Below are positions 16,440 through 24,916 of a stretch of 39,111 nt of DNA, one piece after another. Origin of the DNA: Fusobacterium varium (lineage in GTDB: Bacteria; Fusobacteriota; Fusobacteriia; Fusobacteriales; Fusobacteriaceae). The stretch is taken from positions 1 through 39,111 of the forward strand of contig JADYUE010000021.1 in assembly GCA_021531615.1 (NCBI GenBank). Reading direction: 5' to 3'. How positions within the stretch are numbered: position 1 is the first letter of the stretch; every line of letters starts with the position of its first letter. The position numbers were made by a program, and so were the translations under genes. The notes under the pieces are model-generated. The model was not told the origin of the DNA. It did not search any database and saw only the letters and a list, made by a program, of their open reading frames with translations.

Positions 16440-19013
16440 ATGCGTGACACTAGATGGATTTATAAAAATAGTTCCAATGATATATATAATAATTTTAATT
16501 TAGATAAAGATATTACTACCTTGCTTTACAATAGAGATATTATTAATGGGGAAGATATTAAAACTTTTTTATATGGTGGAGTTGAAGATATTACCTCTCC
16601 GTTCTTGCTAAAAGATATAGATAAAGCAGTTGAAAGATTAGAAATAGCTAAAGAAAAAGGAGAGCCTGTTTGGATCTATGGAGATTATGATGTAGATGGA
16701 ATTACTTCTGTTTCCCTTTGCTATCTTGCTCTTAAAGAGCTTGGTTACAATGTAAAATATTATATTCCCCTTAGAGACGAGGGGTATGGACTAAATATTG
16801 AAGCTCTCGATCATATAAAAAGTGAAGGTGGAACTCTTGTTATCACTGTTGACTGTGGAATCTCATCTCATAAGGAGATTGCTCATGCTAATGATATTGG
16901 AATAGATATCATTGTTACAGATCATCATGAGATAAACAATGGAAATCCCCCTGCTTTTGCAGTAATTAACCCTAAAAGAGAGGATAATGAATATAAGTTC
17001 AAATATTTAGCTGGAGTAGGAACAGCTTTTTTCCTTATCTCTGCTCTTTTTGAAAAAAACAGTTTAAAAGATGAACTGTATAAATATCTTGATATTGTAG
17101 CTATTGGAACTGTTGCTGATATTGTTCCTCTGCTAAAAGAGAATAGAATCTTTGTAAAAGAAGGGCTTGAACATCTTAGAAGAAGTAAATGGCTTGGTAT
17201 CAATATGCTTATAAAAAAAATATTTGAAGACTATGAAACTAGAAAATTTAATACCTATGATATAGGGTTTATAATTGCTCCTATATTCAATGCTGCTGGA
17301 AGGCTTGAAGATGCTAAAAGAGCTGTTGAGCTTTTTATCGAAAAAGATCATAGAGTATGTTCAACTATAATTAATGAACTTCTTAGTAAAAATAGTGAAA
17401 GAAAAGAGATTCAAGAGGATATTTTCCAAAAAGCTGTGGAAAAAATTGAAAATGAAAAACTTTATGAAAATGCTGTCCTTATAGTTGGTGAGGAAGGTTT
17501 TCATCATGGGGTAATTGGAATTGTAGCGTCTAAAATCCTAGATAGATATTATAAACCTACAATTATTATGGAGATAAAAAAAGATGAGGGAATTGCTACT
17601 GCCTCTTGTAGAAGTATTGAAGGATTTAATATTATAGAGGCTATTAATAATTTTTCAGATCTTCTTTTAAAATATGGGGGACATAGCGGAGCTGCTGGTT
17701 TCTCTATTAAGATTGAAAATATTCCTGAATTTTCAAAAAGATTAAATGAACATGCTGAAAAAACTATTTCAGACATAGCTTTTGTAAAGCCAATTAAGAT
17801 TGATAAACCTTTAGCTTTCTATAAGATCTCATATGATTTTCTTGATAAGATATCTCTACTTGAACCTTTTGGTTTTGGAAACTCATCTCCTATCTTTTCT
17901 CTAAATAATTGTCAATTTGACAATCTGAGATTGATAGGGAAAGATAGAAAACATATTATGTTAAATATTATAAAAGATGGATATGAGTTTAAAAATTGTG
18001 TTTGGTTTAATAGTGATGATATCTTTGAAGAGTTAGTTTCTCTTACAAATATAGATATAGCCTTTAAATTGAAACTTGAAACTTTTAAAGATAAGTATCA
18101 ATATAAAATTTTTATTGAAGATATAAAAGAGAGTATCAATATTGAAAATAGCACTATACATAATTTTGATCTTTATGATACTACTTTTCCAATAGAAACA
18201 GTAATATATACAAGAAGGAAATTAGAGTCTAATGAGTTAAAACTAGCTTTTTCAGATGTTGGAATCACTGTTGCCAATAATAAAATGTACCTAGGAACAT
18301 TGGATAATTCCACTGAATATCTTCTTACATCTTTAAAAAATATGTATAACCTTGATTTTAATGTTAAGTTAAAAGATGTTATTATGAAAGATGAAAACTA
18401 CAATGTACATATTTTAATTGATAAAGATTACTCTTTTAGATCTTATGCTATTAAGCAAGGAGAACTTTTTAAAGAGATTAAAAACTTTTTAATTCAAGAG
18501 TTTCAGTATAACTCTATTCAGAAAAAAATATTAGCTTCTATATTTAAAGAGAAAAAAAATATTATTGCAAACATGAAAAGAGGAAGAGGGATACAAACTA
18601 TAATTCAAACAGTAGGATTATATTTTAAAAATATTAATGAAAGAGCTTTGTTAATAACAGATGAAAATATAAATCAAAAAACTCTATCTTGTATAGATCT
18701 AAGCAATAAATATTCAGATAATTTTGATTTTTATATTCTTTTAAATCCAACTATAGATATGATAAAAAAAGTTGCAAATAAAAGATTTTTAATAATTTCA
18801 GAGGAAAATAATCTCAATATAGAAAATATCGAGATTATTAAAGATTCTTTCTCTATTCCTGAGAATATAATCTTCTCCTCTGAAAATGAGATTTTAAATA
18901 AGCAACATATTTTCTCTAAAAAACTTACATATGAAGAGAGAAAAAACATTATAAAAAATCTTTCAAAATATAAAACTATCTATTCTACTGAAGATATTTT
19001 ATGTTATCTTTAA
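16440..19013 (+). CDS. recJ: Single-stranded-DNA-specific 5'-3' exonuclease RecJ
   Basis: An 857-residue DHH-superfamily exonuclease acting in recombination, base excision and mismatch repair. DHH motifs are YGDYDVDG (D82, D84, D86), TVDCG (D138), TDHHE (D161) and GTVADIVPL (D227). The DHHA1 motif GGHSGAAGF is near residue 411, followed by an OB-fold. The last ~290 residues form a C-terminal extension, as in long Gram-positive-type RecJ proteins, containing MKRGRGIQTIIQTVGL. AAAAAGGAG precedes the ATG, and it is probably co-transcribed with the preceding gene. Confidence 0.95.
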   Translation: MRDTRWIYKNSSNDIYNNFNLDKDITTLLYNRDIINGEDIKTFLYGGVEDITSPFLLKDIDKAVERLEIAKEKGEPVWIYGDYDVDGITSVSLCYLALKELGYNVKYYIPLRDEGYGLNIEALDHIKSEGGTLVITVDCGISSHKEIAHANDIGIDIIVTDHHEINNGNPPAFAVINPKREDNEYKFKYLAGVGTAFFLISALFEKNSLKDELYKYLDIVAIGTVADIVPLLKENRIFVKEGLEHLRRSKWLGINMLIKKIFEDYETRKFNTYDIGFIIAPIFNAAGRLEDAKRAVELFIEKDHRVCSTIINELLSKNSERKEIQEDIFQKAVEKIENEKLYENAVLIVGEEGFHHGVIGIVASKILDRYYKPTIIMEIKKDEGIATASCRSIEGFNIIEAINNFSDLLLKYGGHSGAAGFSIKIENIPEFSKRLNEHAEKTISDIAFVKPIKIDKPLAFYKISYDFLDKISLLEPFGFGNSSPIFSLNNCQFDNLRLIGKDRKHIMLNIIKDGYEFKNCVWFNSDDIFEELVSLTNIDIAFKLKLETFKDKYQYKIFIEDIKESINIENSTIHNFDLYDTTFPIETVIYTRRKLESNELKLAFSDVGITVANNKMYLGTLDNSTEYLLTSLKNMYNLDFNVKLKDVIMKDENYNVHILIDKDYSFRSYAIKQGELFKEIKNFLIQEFQYNSIQKKILASIFKEKKNIIANMKRGRGIQTIIQTVGLYFKNINERALLITDENINQKTLSCIDLSNKYSDNFDFYILLNPTIDMIKKVANKRFLIISEENNLNIENIEIIKDSFSIPENIIFSSENEILNKQHIFSKKLTYEERKNIIKNLSKYKTIYSTEDILCYL

Positions 19014-19018
19014 AGTCT

Positions 19019-19058
19019 AAAAGAGCTACTGCAACTGTGCAATAGCTCTTTCTTTTAT
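19019..19058 (+). terminator. Terminator between convergent recJ and the symporter gene
   Basis: AAGAGCTA (19021-19028) pairs with TAGCTCTT (19043-19050), with an inner TGCA/TGCA pair and loop ACTG. TCTTTT follows on the right. The left flank (AAAAGAG) could also stop the symporter transcript arriving from the other side. Confidence 0.82.
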
Positions 19059-19069
19059 TCTTTATTAAA

Positions 19070-20260
19070 TTATTCTTTAATCCATTTCTTGTAAATTGCA
19101 TCAACAATAAGTCCAATAGCATTATCTCCAGATACGTTACAAGCAGTACCAAATGAGTCTTGTGTAATGTAAAGAGCAATCATTATAGCTTGAAGTTCTT
19201 CAGTTCCAAGTCCAACCATATAAAGGAATGGTAGAGCTGTCATAATTGATCCTCCAGGTGCTCCAGGAGATGCAACCATAGCTATTCCAAGAGTAGCTAT
19301 AAATGGAACTACTGTATTGATTGAAATAGGAAGTCCATTCATCATACAAACTGCAGTAGCACAAGCTGTAATTGTTATCATTGAACCTGCCATGTGAATA
19401 TTTGCACAAAGTGGTACAACAAAGTTACGAATCTCTTCTGATATTCCATCAGCTTTAGCACATTCAAGGTTTACAGGAATTGTTGCTGCTGAAGATTGAG
19501 TTCCTACTGCTGTTGTATATCCAGGAATTTGATTTTTTAGAAGCATAAGTGGGTTTTTCTTAGAGATTCCACCAGCTACAAAGAAAGCAAATACTAGATA
19601 TAGTAGGTGCATAATAATTACAATGATAAATACTTTCCAAAGAATTCCTAATATTGCAAAAGTTTTACCTGAACGAGTCATATCTATAAAAGTTCCACAG
19701 ATATATAATGGTAGGAAAGGAACTATAATAGTATGTAAAACTTTATTTATAATAGCTGAGAAATCTTTCATAAAGTCATATAGAGTATTTCCAATCTCTT
19801 TTCCTCTCATTGTAGACATACATAATCCAAGGATAAATGCAAGAAGCACTGCTGCTAATGTATCTAATATTGGAGTAACTGAAAGACTAAGATATGGAGC
19901 TACTGAAATTCCAGCTGTTTTTGCAATTCTTTCTAATGCTTTTGGATCCATAAAGCTCATAAATAAACTATTTGCTACAAAGAATGATACAGAACCTGCA
20001 ATTAAAGTTGATGCATAAGAGATTGCAGCTGTGATACCAAGAAGTTTTCCTGCTCCTTGAGTCAAATCAGCAATTCCCATTGTAACAAATGCTAAAATCA
20101 TCATAGGGATAACAAATTTTAAGAACATACTAAATAAGCTAGATGCTGTTACTATTAAACGCCCAACCCATTCAGGAAGATACATTCCAATAAGAATACC
20201 TAAAATGATACCAATAATTAGTTTTGGCACAAGACCAATTTTGATTTTTTGTTTTTCCAT
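19070..20260 (-). CDS. Dicarboxylate/amino acid:cation symporter (DAACS family)
   Basis: A 396-residue membrane protein of the DAACS/GltP-SstT family (TC 2.A.23): an N-terminal helix with IGIILGILIGMYLP, the helical-hairpin serine motif QSSAATIP, and the unwound-helix region CANIHMAGSMITITA where glutamate carriers have NMDGT. The NxHMAG form is closer to the SstT side of the family, so a small neutral amino acid such as serine or threonine is possible, but the substrate is not fixed. GAGGTGG precedes the ATG. A strong promoter lies about 125 bases upstream. Confidence 0.88.
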   Translation of the reverse strand: MEKQKIKIGLVPKLIIGIILGILIGMYLPEWVGRLIVTASSLFSMFLKFVIPMMILAFVTMGIADLTQGAGKLLGITAAISYASTLIAGSVSFFVANSLFMSFMDPKALERIAKTAGISVAPYLSLSVTPILDTLAAVLLAFILGLCMSTMRGKEIGNTLYDFMKDFSAIINKVLHTIIVPFLPLYICGTFIDMTRSGKTFAILGILWKVFIIVIIMHLLYLVFAFFVAGGISKKNPLMLLKNQIPGYTTAVGTQSSAATIPVNLECAKADGISEEIRNFVVPLCANIHMAGSMITITACATAVCMMNGLPISINTVVPFIATLGIAMVASPGAPGGSIMTALPFLYMVGLGTEELQAIMIALYITQDSFGTACNVSGDNAIGLIVDAIYKKWIKE

Positions 20261-20282
20261 TTTTCCACCTCATATAATATTT

Positions 20283-20357
20283 GAATTTTAACCCTTTAAA
20301 ATTCTTAACAACTTAAATAGTTTTTTCATTATTTTATAATTGACTTTATAAAATAAT
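20283..20357 (-). promoter_or_regulatory. Two perfect hairpins in the leader of the symporter gene
   Basis: On the minus strand the leader holds a 12-bp perfect stem, ATTATTTTATAA (20346-20357) with TTATAAAATAAT (20328-20339), loop AGTCAA. A second 9-bp perfect stem follows, GAATTTTAA (20296-20304) with TTAAAATTC (20283-20291), loop AGGG. The second ends 11 bases before the ribosome site. No known riboswitch is recognised. Confidence 0.5.
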
Positions 20358-20384
20358 TTTCTTTTATGTTCGAACGCATTAACA

Positions 20385-20413
20385 ATAATACACCAAATAA
20401 GAGAAAATTGCAA
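20385..20413 (-). promoter_or_regulatory. Promoter of the symporter gene
   Basis: On the minus strand TTGCAA (20408-20413), a 17-base spacer, then TATTAT (20385-20390). Transcription should start near 20378, leaving a leader of nearly 120 bases. Confidence 0.7.
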
Positions 20414-20631
20414 GTATTTATAATATTTTTTTTTGAAATTGAACAAAAATATTTTTTATATTTTTATAAAATAATGAAAATATATAAAATAAATTTTTTA
20501 TTGATCATATAAAAAAATTTTCTTTTTAAATATATTTGCTTTTTTCTTTAATTACTACTCTTCTTCAAATTTTCTTAATTTCTTTTTTTATTTATATTTT
20601 TAATTTTTAAATTATATTTTGTTTATAAAAG
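20414..20631. other. Extremely AT-rich spacer without genes
   Basis: About 220 bases between the symporter promoter and the terminator of the next operon, with almost no G or C and many A/T runs. I see no ORF or RNA gene. The part just upstream of the -35 (20414-20460) could act as an UP element; the rest shows nothing I can support. Confidence 0.6.
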
Positions 20632-20681
20632 AAAAAGAGCTGTAAAGATTAATGAACAAAAATCATCAATCTAAACAGCTC
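20632..20681 (-). terminator. Terminator of the ABC transporter operon
   Basis: GAGCTGT (20637-20643) pairs with ACAGCTC (20675-20681), continuing through AGATT/AATCT inside the stem. Reading leftward it is followed by TTTTTC. It lies 19 bases after the stop of the binding-protein gene. Confidence 0.88.
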
Positions 20682-20700
20682 CCATCTATTTAATTTACTT

Positions 20701-21630
20701 TTATTTTATTAATATATCAACTATATCTATTTTCTTCTCTTGTAATCCATTCTCTAATAAAAACTCTTGAGTATTTACCAAATCTTTAATATCACTCTCT
20801 TTTATCTCACTATTAAAATCATATAATGGATAAAGTTCCAATACCTCTTTCTCTGTTAATCCTGTATCTTCTGCAGTTATCTTAATAGCCTCATCAAAAT
20901 TTGTATCAATAAACTTAACTGCATCATCATTTACTTTTAAAAATCTTTTTACTAATTCAGGATTCTCTTTTAAGAATTTTCCACTTACTGCTGTCACTAC
21001 TAATCCTTCAACTAATCCCTCTCCATTTGTCACCACTGTTGCTCCATTTTTCATAGCTTTTAAAGCTACCGGTCCTGCAAGAAGTGCTGCATCTACACTT
21101 CCCCCTTGTAAAGCTGCCATAGCCTCTGGAAGTCCCATATTAATAAACTCTATATCCTCAACTTTTAAATCTCCCTTTCCTAAATAAGCTAATAGAAGTT
21201 GATGAAGTATTGTTCCCTTTGGTCCTGCTACTTTCTTTCCTCTTAATTCCTCTGGTGATTTAATTCCTGATTTAGTAAGAAGCATAAATCCTTTTGGAGA
21301 TCTACTATATACATTTGTTATCTTTAAATCAACTCCATTTGATGCTGCTATTATTGCTGATGTTCCTCCTAATGCATGTAGAAAATCTAACTCTCCAGCT
21401 GCTAAAGCTTGTGTTTGTTCTGGTCCTGTTGTAAGCTCATGAAATTTTACAGAGATATTATCTTTCTTAAACTCCTTTCCAAACATATCCATATTTTTTT
21501 CAAGAATAGATGGAATATTAAGTGGAGATTTTACATAAGTTACATTGATCTCACTTACTTTTTCCTTTCCACAACCTGATATCAAAAGCATTCCTACTAC
21601 CCCTAAACTAATTAAAATTTTCTTTATCAT
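20701..21630 (-). CDS. ABC transporter substrate-binding lipoprotein (SsuA/TauA/NMT1-like)
   Basis: A 309-residue lipoprotein; the signal MIKKILISLGVVGMLLISGC puts the lipidated Cys at residue 20. The mature part has the features of the SsuA/TauA/ThiY-like group: AGELDFLHALGGTSAIIAA, a KSPEELRGKKVAGPKGT segment and QGGSVDAALLAGPVA. Such proteins bind sulfonates, nitrate or thiamine precursors; the ligand cannot be decided. An in-frame TTG 4 codons upstream is part of the GGAGGT ribosome site, so I use the ATG at 21628-21630. It is the last gene of a permease-ATPase-binding protein operon. Confidence 0.88.
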   Translation of the reverse strand: MIKKILISLGVVGMLLISGCGKEKVSEINVTYVKSPLNIPSILEKNMDMFGKEFKKDNISVKFHELTTGPEQTQALAAGELDFLHALGGTSAIIAASNGVDLKITNVYSRSPKGFMLLTKSGIKSPEELRGKKVAGPKGTILHQLLLAYLGKGDLKVEDIEFINMGLPEAMAALQGGSVDAALLAGPVALKAMKNGATVVTNGEGLVEGLVVTAVSGKFLKENPELVKRFLKVNDDAVKFIDTNFDEAIKITAEDTGLTEKEVLELYPLYDFNSEIKESDIKDLVNTQEFLLENGLQEKKIDIVDILIK

Positions 21631-21644
21631 TTTTACCTCCAAAT

Positions 21645-22355
21645 TTAACTATTTATTTTATTTAAAATCTCTTTTTTTAACCTGATCAGTTGAATATCCT
21701 CAATATCTCTAGGATACTTTTTATCTATCTCATAAGCTGAGATATTTCCATCATTTATCACTATTATATTATGTCCTATGCTTATTGCTTCATCTATATT
21801 GTGAGTTACAAATATGATTCCAACTTTTGTTTCCTCATATATTTTTAAGAGAGCATTTTGAAGTTTTAACCTTGTAAAATAATCTAGTGCAGAAAAAGGT
21901 TCATCCATTAATAGAGTGTCTGGAGAATAAGCCAATGCCCTTGCTATTGCCACTCTCTGTGCCATCCCTCCAGAAAGTTTACTTGGATATAGATTTTTAC
22001 TTTCTAATAGATCAACCATTTTCAAATACTTATCATCTCTATCTTTAAATCCATGTATCTCAATATTTTCTTTAACTGTGAGCCAAGGCATCAATCTACT
22101 CTCTTGAAATACCATCCCAATTTTAGAACTACTTTTCTCCCCATTTTTATTATAAAAATCTATCTCCCCAGAAGTTATATTTTCCAATCCAGCTATTATT
22201 CTAAGCAAAGTTGTTTTTCCACAACCACTCTTTCCTAAAATTACTGTTATCTTATCATTATATATTTCTAAATCTATATTTTTTAAAACTTCCTTCTCCT
22301 TTTCTCCATCTTTAAATATTTTTTGTAAATTTTTAAGTTTATACATATTCTTCAT
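21645..22355 (-). CDS. ABC transporter ATP-binding protein (SsuB/TauB-like)
   Basis: A 236-residue ATPase of the nitrate/sulfonate/taurine ABC importer class. Walker A is GKSGCGKT (41-48), the Q-loop VFQE has Q84, the signature is LSGGMAQR (127-134), Walker B is LLMDEP (148-153), and the switch His is in FVTHNIDEA. An in-frame GTG 3 codons upstream lies inside the AGAGGTG ribosome site; the ATG at 22353-22355, 6 bases after it, is the better start. It overlaps the permease gene by 17 bases. Confidence 0.92.
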   Translation of the reverse strand: MKNMYKLKNLQKIFKDGEKEKEVLKNIDLEIYNDKITVILGKSGCGKTTLLRIIAGLENITSGEIDFYNKNGEKSSSKIGMVFQESRLMPWLTVKENIEIHGFKDRDDKYLKMVDLLESKNLYPSKLSGGMAQRVAIARALAYSPDTLLMDEPFSALDYFTRLKLQNALLKIYEETKVGIIFVTHNIDEAISIGHNIIVINDGNISAYEIDKKYPRDIEDIQLIRLKKEILNKINS

Positions 22356-23109
22356 TGTAGTCACCTCTCTTTTTCTTTAGATAACTGGTAACTAAATATG
22401 AAAATAGGTAGTCTGTTGCTATCCCTGTTACCCCTATAACTATTATCCCTAATACAACTATATCAGATCTTGAAATCTGTTGAGCATCAAGTATTAAATA
22501 CCCTATTCCTGAAGATGCTGCTATTAATTCTGCTCCTATTATAGCTCTCCAACTATAACCTATCCCCAATTTTAAACCTATTAATATATCTGGTATTGAG
22601 TTTGGAAGAATAATTTTACAGAAAATATCTTTTTTTGATAACTTAAAAACCTGTCCTACTTCAATATATTTTTTATCACATTGAGATATTCCTTTTAAAA
22701 CATTTAAAAACACAGGAAAAAAAGAGGCTAAAACTATTATTACTATCTTAGAAGTTTCCCCTATCCCAAACCATAATATTATCATTGGTATCAAAGCTAA
22801 TGGGGGAGTGTGTCTTAAAAATTCAAATATACTTTTAAAATACATATATATTCTTGGGAATGTTCCAAAAAATATTCCTAAAGGGAGAGCTAAAAAAACT
22901 GTAATTGAAAATCCTATTCCTATTCTCTTTAAACTTATTCCTATATGCTTTATTAACTTTCCATTTTCTATAAGTTTTAAAAAAGATTCCCATATCTTTA
23001 GTGGAGAAGGAATTATATAACTATTCCATAGATTAAAAAATGATCCTATCCCCCATATAAGAAAGATAAGAGTAAAAATATATACTCCCTTTATATTTAA
23101 CCTTTTCAA
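22339..23109 (-). CDS. ABC transporter permease (SsuC/TauC-like)
   Basis: A 256-residue inner-membrane permease with about six helices and the BPD_transp_1 fold. The cytoplasmic coupling loop is present (GAELIAASSGIGYLI near residue 192). The RHTPPLALIPMIILWFG stretch is typical of the SsuC/TauC/NrtB class. The start is TTG at 23107-23109, with GAAGGTG 7 bases upstream. It is the first gene of the three-gene importer operon. No separate promoter is clear between it and the hslU terminator, so it may depend on read-through. Confidence 0.9.
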   Translation of the reverse strand: MKRLNIKGVYIFTLIFLIWGIGSFFNLWNSYIIPSPLKIWESFLKLIENGKLIKHIGISLKRIGIGFSITVFLALPLGIFFGTFPRIYMYFKSIFEFLRHTPPLALIPMIILWFGIGETSKIVIIVLASFFPVFLNVLKGISQCDKKYIEVGQVFKLSKKDIFCKIILPNSIPDILIGLKLGIGYSWRAIIGAELIAASSGIGYLILDAQQISRSDIVVLGIIVIGVTGIATDYLFSYLVTSYLKKKRGDYNEEYV

Positions 23110-23126
23110 AAATTATCACCTTCTTT

Positions 23127-23178
23127 TAAATAATATAAAAATGCTGTCAAGAAGATTTGAACCTTCTATTCAGCATTT
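23127..23178 (-). terminator. Terminator or attenuator between hslU and the ABC operon
   Basis: AAATGCTG and CAGCATTT pair at 23139-23146 and 23171-23178, with an inner AGAAG/CTTCT stem around a GTTCAAAT loop. Reading leftward, TTTTTATATT follows. It lies about 20 bases after the hslU stop and 17 bases before the permease start. Confidence 0.75.
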
Positions 23179-23198
23179 CTATATTAATTCTCCATATT

Positions 23199-24515
23199 CT
23201 ATAAGATATATTTATCTAAATTTTCCTCTTCATTCTCTTTCTTAAATATCTTCTTAACAAAGTTCACATCTACATTTACTTTTTTCTTTTCCTCATAAGG
23301 TGCTTCATACATAACCTCTCTCAACAACTCTTCAATTACAGATGCCAATCTTCTTGCTCCAATATTTTCTATTTTTTCATTCATTTGAGCAGTCAATTCA
23401 GCAACTCTTTCAATAGCTCCCTTTGTAAAAGTAAGTTCTACATTATCAGTTGCTAACATAGCTTTATATTGTTCTAAAAGATTATACTCTACATCTGTTA
23501 AAATTTTAATAAAGTCCTCTTTCTCAAGGTTTTTAAGTTTTACTCTAACTGGAAATCTTCCTTGAAGTTCTGGCATCAAATCAGATGGTGAACTTTGAGT
23601 AAATGCACCTGCTGCAATAAATAGAATATGATCTGTTTTAACAGGTCCAAGTTTAGTCATTACTGTACTTCCTTCAACTATTGGAAGTATATCTCTTTGA
23701 ACTCCTTGTCTTGAAACTTCTCCCTTTCCTACTCCATCTCTTTCTGCTATCTTATCTATCTCATCAATAAAGATTATTCCATTATTTTCAACATTATCTA
23801 TCACTTCTTCATTTAAACTGTCTAAATCTAATTTTTTTTCTACCTCTTCATTAATAAAAATTTCAATAGCATTTTTTACATTAGTTGTAAGCTTTCTATT
23901 TTTTCCAGTTACATTTGACATCACTTGATCCAATATGCTTCCTATTCCAGATGCCTCATCTCCACCAGAAACAACCTCTATTATAGGCATCTCCATATCT
24001 TTTCTTGTTTTTTCTATCTCAATCTCTTGATCATCATAGATTCCTTGATTTATATCTTCCATTATCTTTTCTTTCTCTTCATCATTTAAAGAGTCATAAG
24101 GTTTTAAAATTTTAGCAACCTTTTCTAAAGCAATATCATATACCTCATCTCTCAGATCAATATATTTTTGCTCTTTCATCTTTCTGTAAGTTACAGATAC
24201 AAGATCTTTGATTATACTTTCTACATCTTTTCCTACATATCCAACCTCTGTATATTTAGTTGCTTCAACTTTTAAAAATGGAGCATTGGCAATTTTAGCT
24301 ATTCTTCTAGCAATTTCAGTTTTTCCTACTCCTGTAGGTCCCATCAAAATTATATTTTTAGGAGTTATTTCCTTTCTCAATTCCTCATTATCTATACTTT
24401 TTCTTCTATCTCTATTTCTTAAAGAGATTGCTACATATTTTTTAGCTTCATCTTGTGATATTATATATTTATTTAGTTCCTCAACTATTTTTTGAGGAGT
24501 AAGTCCTTTTATCAT
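23199..24515 (-). CDS. hslU: ATP-dependent protease ATPase subunit HslU
   Basis: A 438-residue AAA+ unfoldase that normally partners the HslV peptidase. Walker A is GPTGVGKT (59-66), the pore loop is GYVG (92-95), the I-domain spans roughly 105-235, Walker B is IIFIDE (247-252), and sensor 2 is in GARRL near residue 390. The C-terminus ends ...DKYIL, as expected for the tail that docks into HslV. hslV is not beside it, although the two are commonly an operon. GGGAG is 5 bases before the ATG. An extended -10 promoter lies at 24553-24561. Confidence 0.95.
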   Translation of the reverse strand: MIKGLTPQKIVEELNKYIISQDEAKKYVAISLRNRDRRKSIDNEELRKEITPKNIILMGPTGVGKTEIARRIAKIANAPFLKVEATKYTEVGYVGKDVESIIKDLVSVTYRKMKEQKYIDLRDEVYDIALEKVAKILKPYDSLNDEEKEKIMEDINQGIYDDQEIEIEKTRKDMEMPIIEVVSGGDEASGIGSILDQVMSNVTGKNRKLTTNVKNAIEIFINEEVEKKLDLDSLNEEVIDNVENNGIIFIDEIDKIAERDGVGKGEVSRQGVQRDILPIVEGSTVMTKLGPVKTDHILFIAAGAFTQSSPSDLMPELQGRFPVRVKLKNLEKEDFIKILTDVEYNLLEQYKAMLATDNVELTFTKGAIERVAELTAQMNEKIENIGARRLASVIEELLREVMYEAPYEEKKKVNVDVNFVKKIFKKENEEENLDKYIL

Positions 24516-24552
24516 GTTATCTCCCTCAACTATTTATTTTTTACATATGTTT

Positions 24553-24561
24553 ATTATATCA
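24553..24561 (-). promoter_or_regulatory. Extended -10 promoter of hslU
   Basis: On the minus strand TGA-TATAAT, a perfect -10 hexamer (24553-24558) with the TGn extension. No convincing -35 is present. The leader would be about 30 bases. Positions 24562-24740 to its right are AT-rich and show no gene. Confidence 0.65.
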
Positions 24562-24742
24562 CAAAGTTTTAAAAATTTTCATACTTTAATTAATAAGATT
24601 TTTAGATAGAACCATTTAAAAATGGAATAATATAGTTATATTATTTTTATTAAACTTTATAAGTTTTTCTTCTAATTCCTCTTTAATTATTTAATCTATT
24701 TAATGCTTAATTTTTAAAAATTATATAATTAATTTGTAACAA

Positions 24743-24916
24743 TTAGCATTCACCGTTGCCAAAAATCTATAAAAATATAGAAAATTGTTTATTTCCTTCT
24801 TCATAGAATCCGATTTTGCCGTAGCTACTTTCGTTTGATATGACTCTCCAAAGGCTTAAATTCGGATACAACGAATCCTACACATTAGCATTTTCTTGTT
24901 TGTGAAATTATGCTAA
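24743..24916 (-). ncRNA. Candidate tnpB guide RNA (reRNA/omega RNA) and right end
   Basis: TnpB nucleases use a guide RNA made from the 3' end of tnpB and the element's right end. Reading leftward here, TTAGCAT (24910-24916), over the last tnpB codons, pairs with ATGCTAA (24885-24891). A branched structure follows with GGATTC...GAATCC-type and GCC/GGC pairing around GTAGCTAC (24821-24828). A third ATGCTAA lies at 24743-24749. The guide would begin after the right-end boundary, which I place only roughly. Confidence 0.5.

Noticed and set aside
19200-19409. Short minus-strand frame inside the symporter gene
   Set aside because: Out-of-frame shadow of the symporter coding sequence, rich in Tyr/Ser/Trp, without start signals.
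23139-23178. Possible tRNA: GTTCAAAT loop in an AGAAG/CTTCT stem resembles a T-arm
   Set aside because: There is no D-arm, anticodon arm or matching acceptor stem nearby; the hairpin with its U-tract works as a terminator after hslU.
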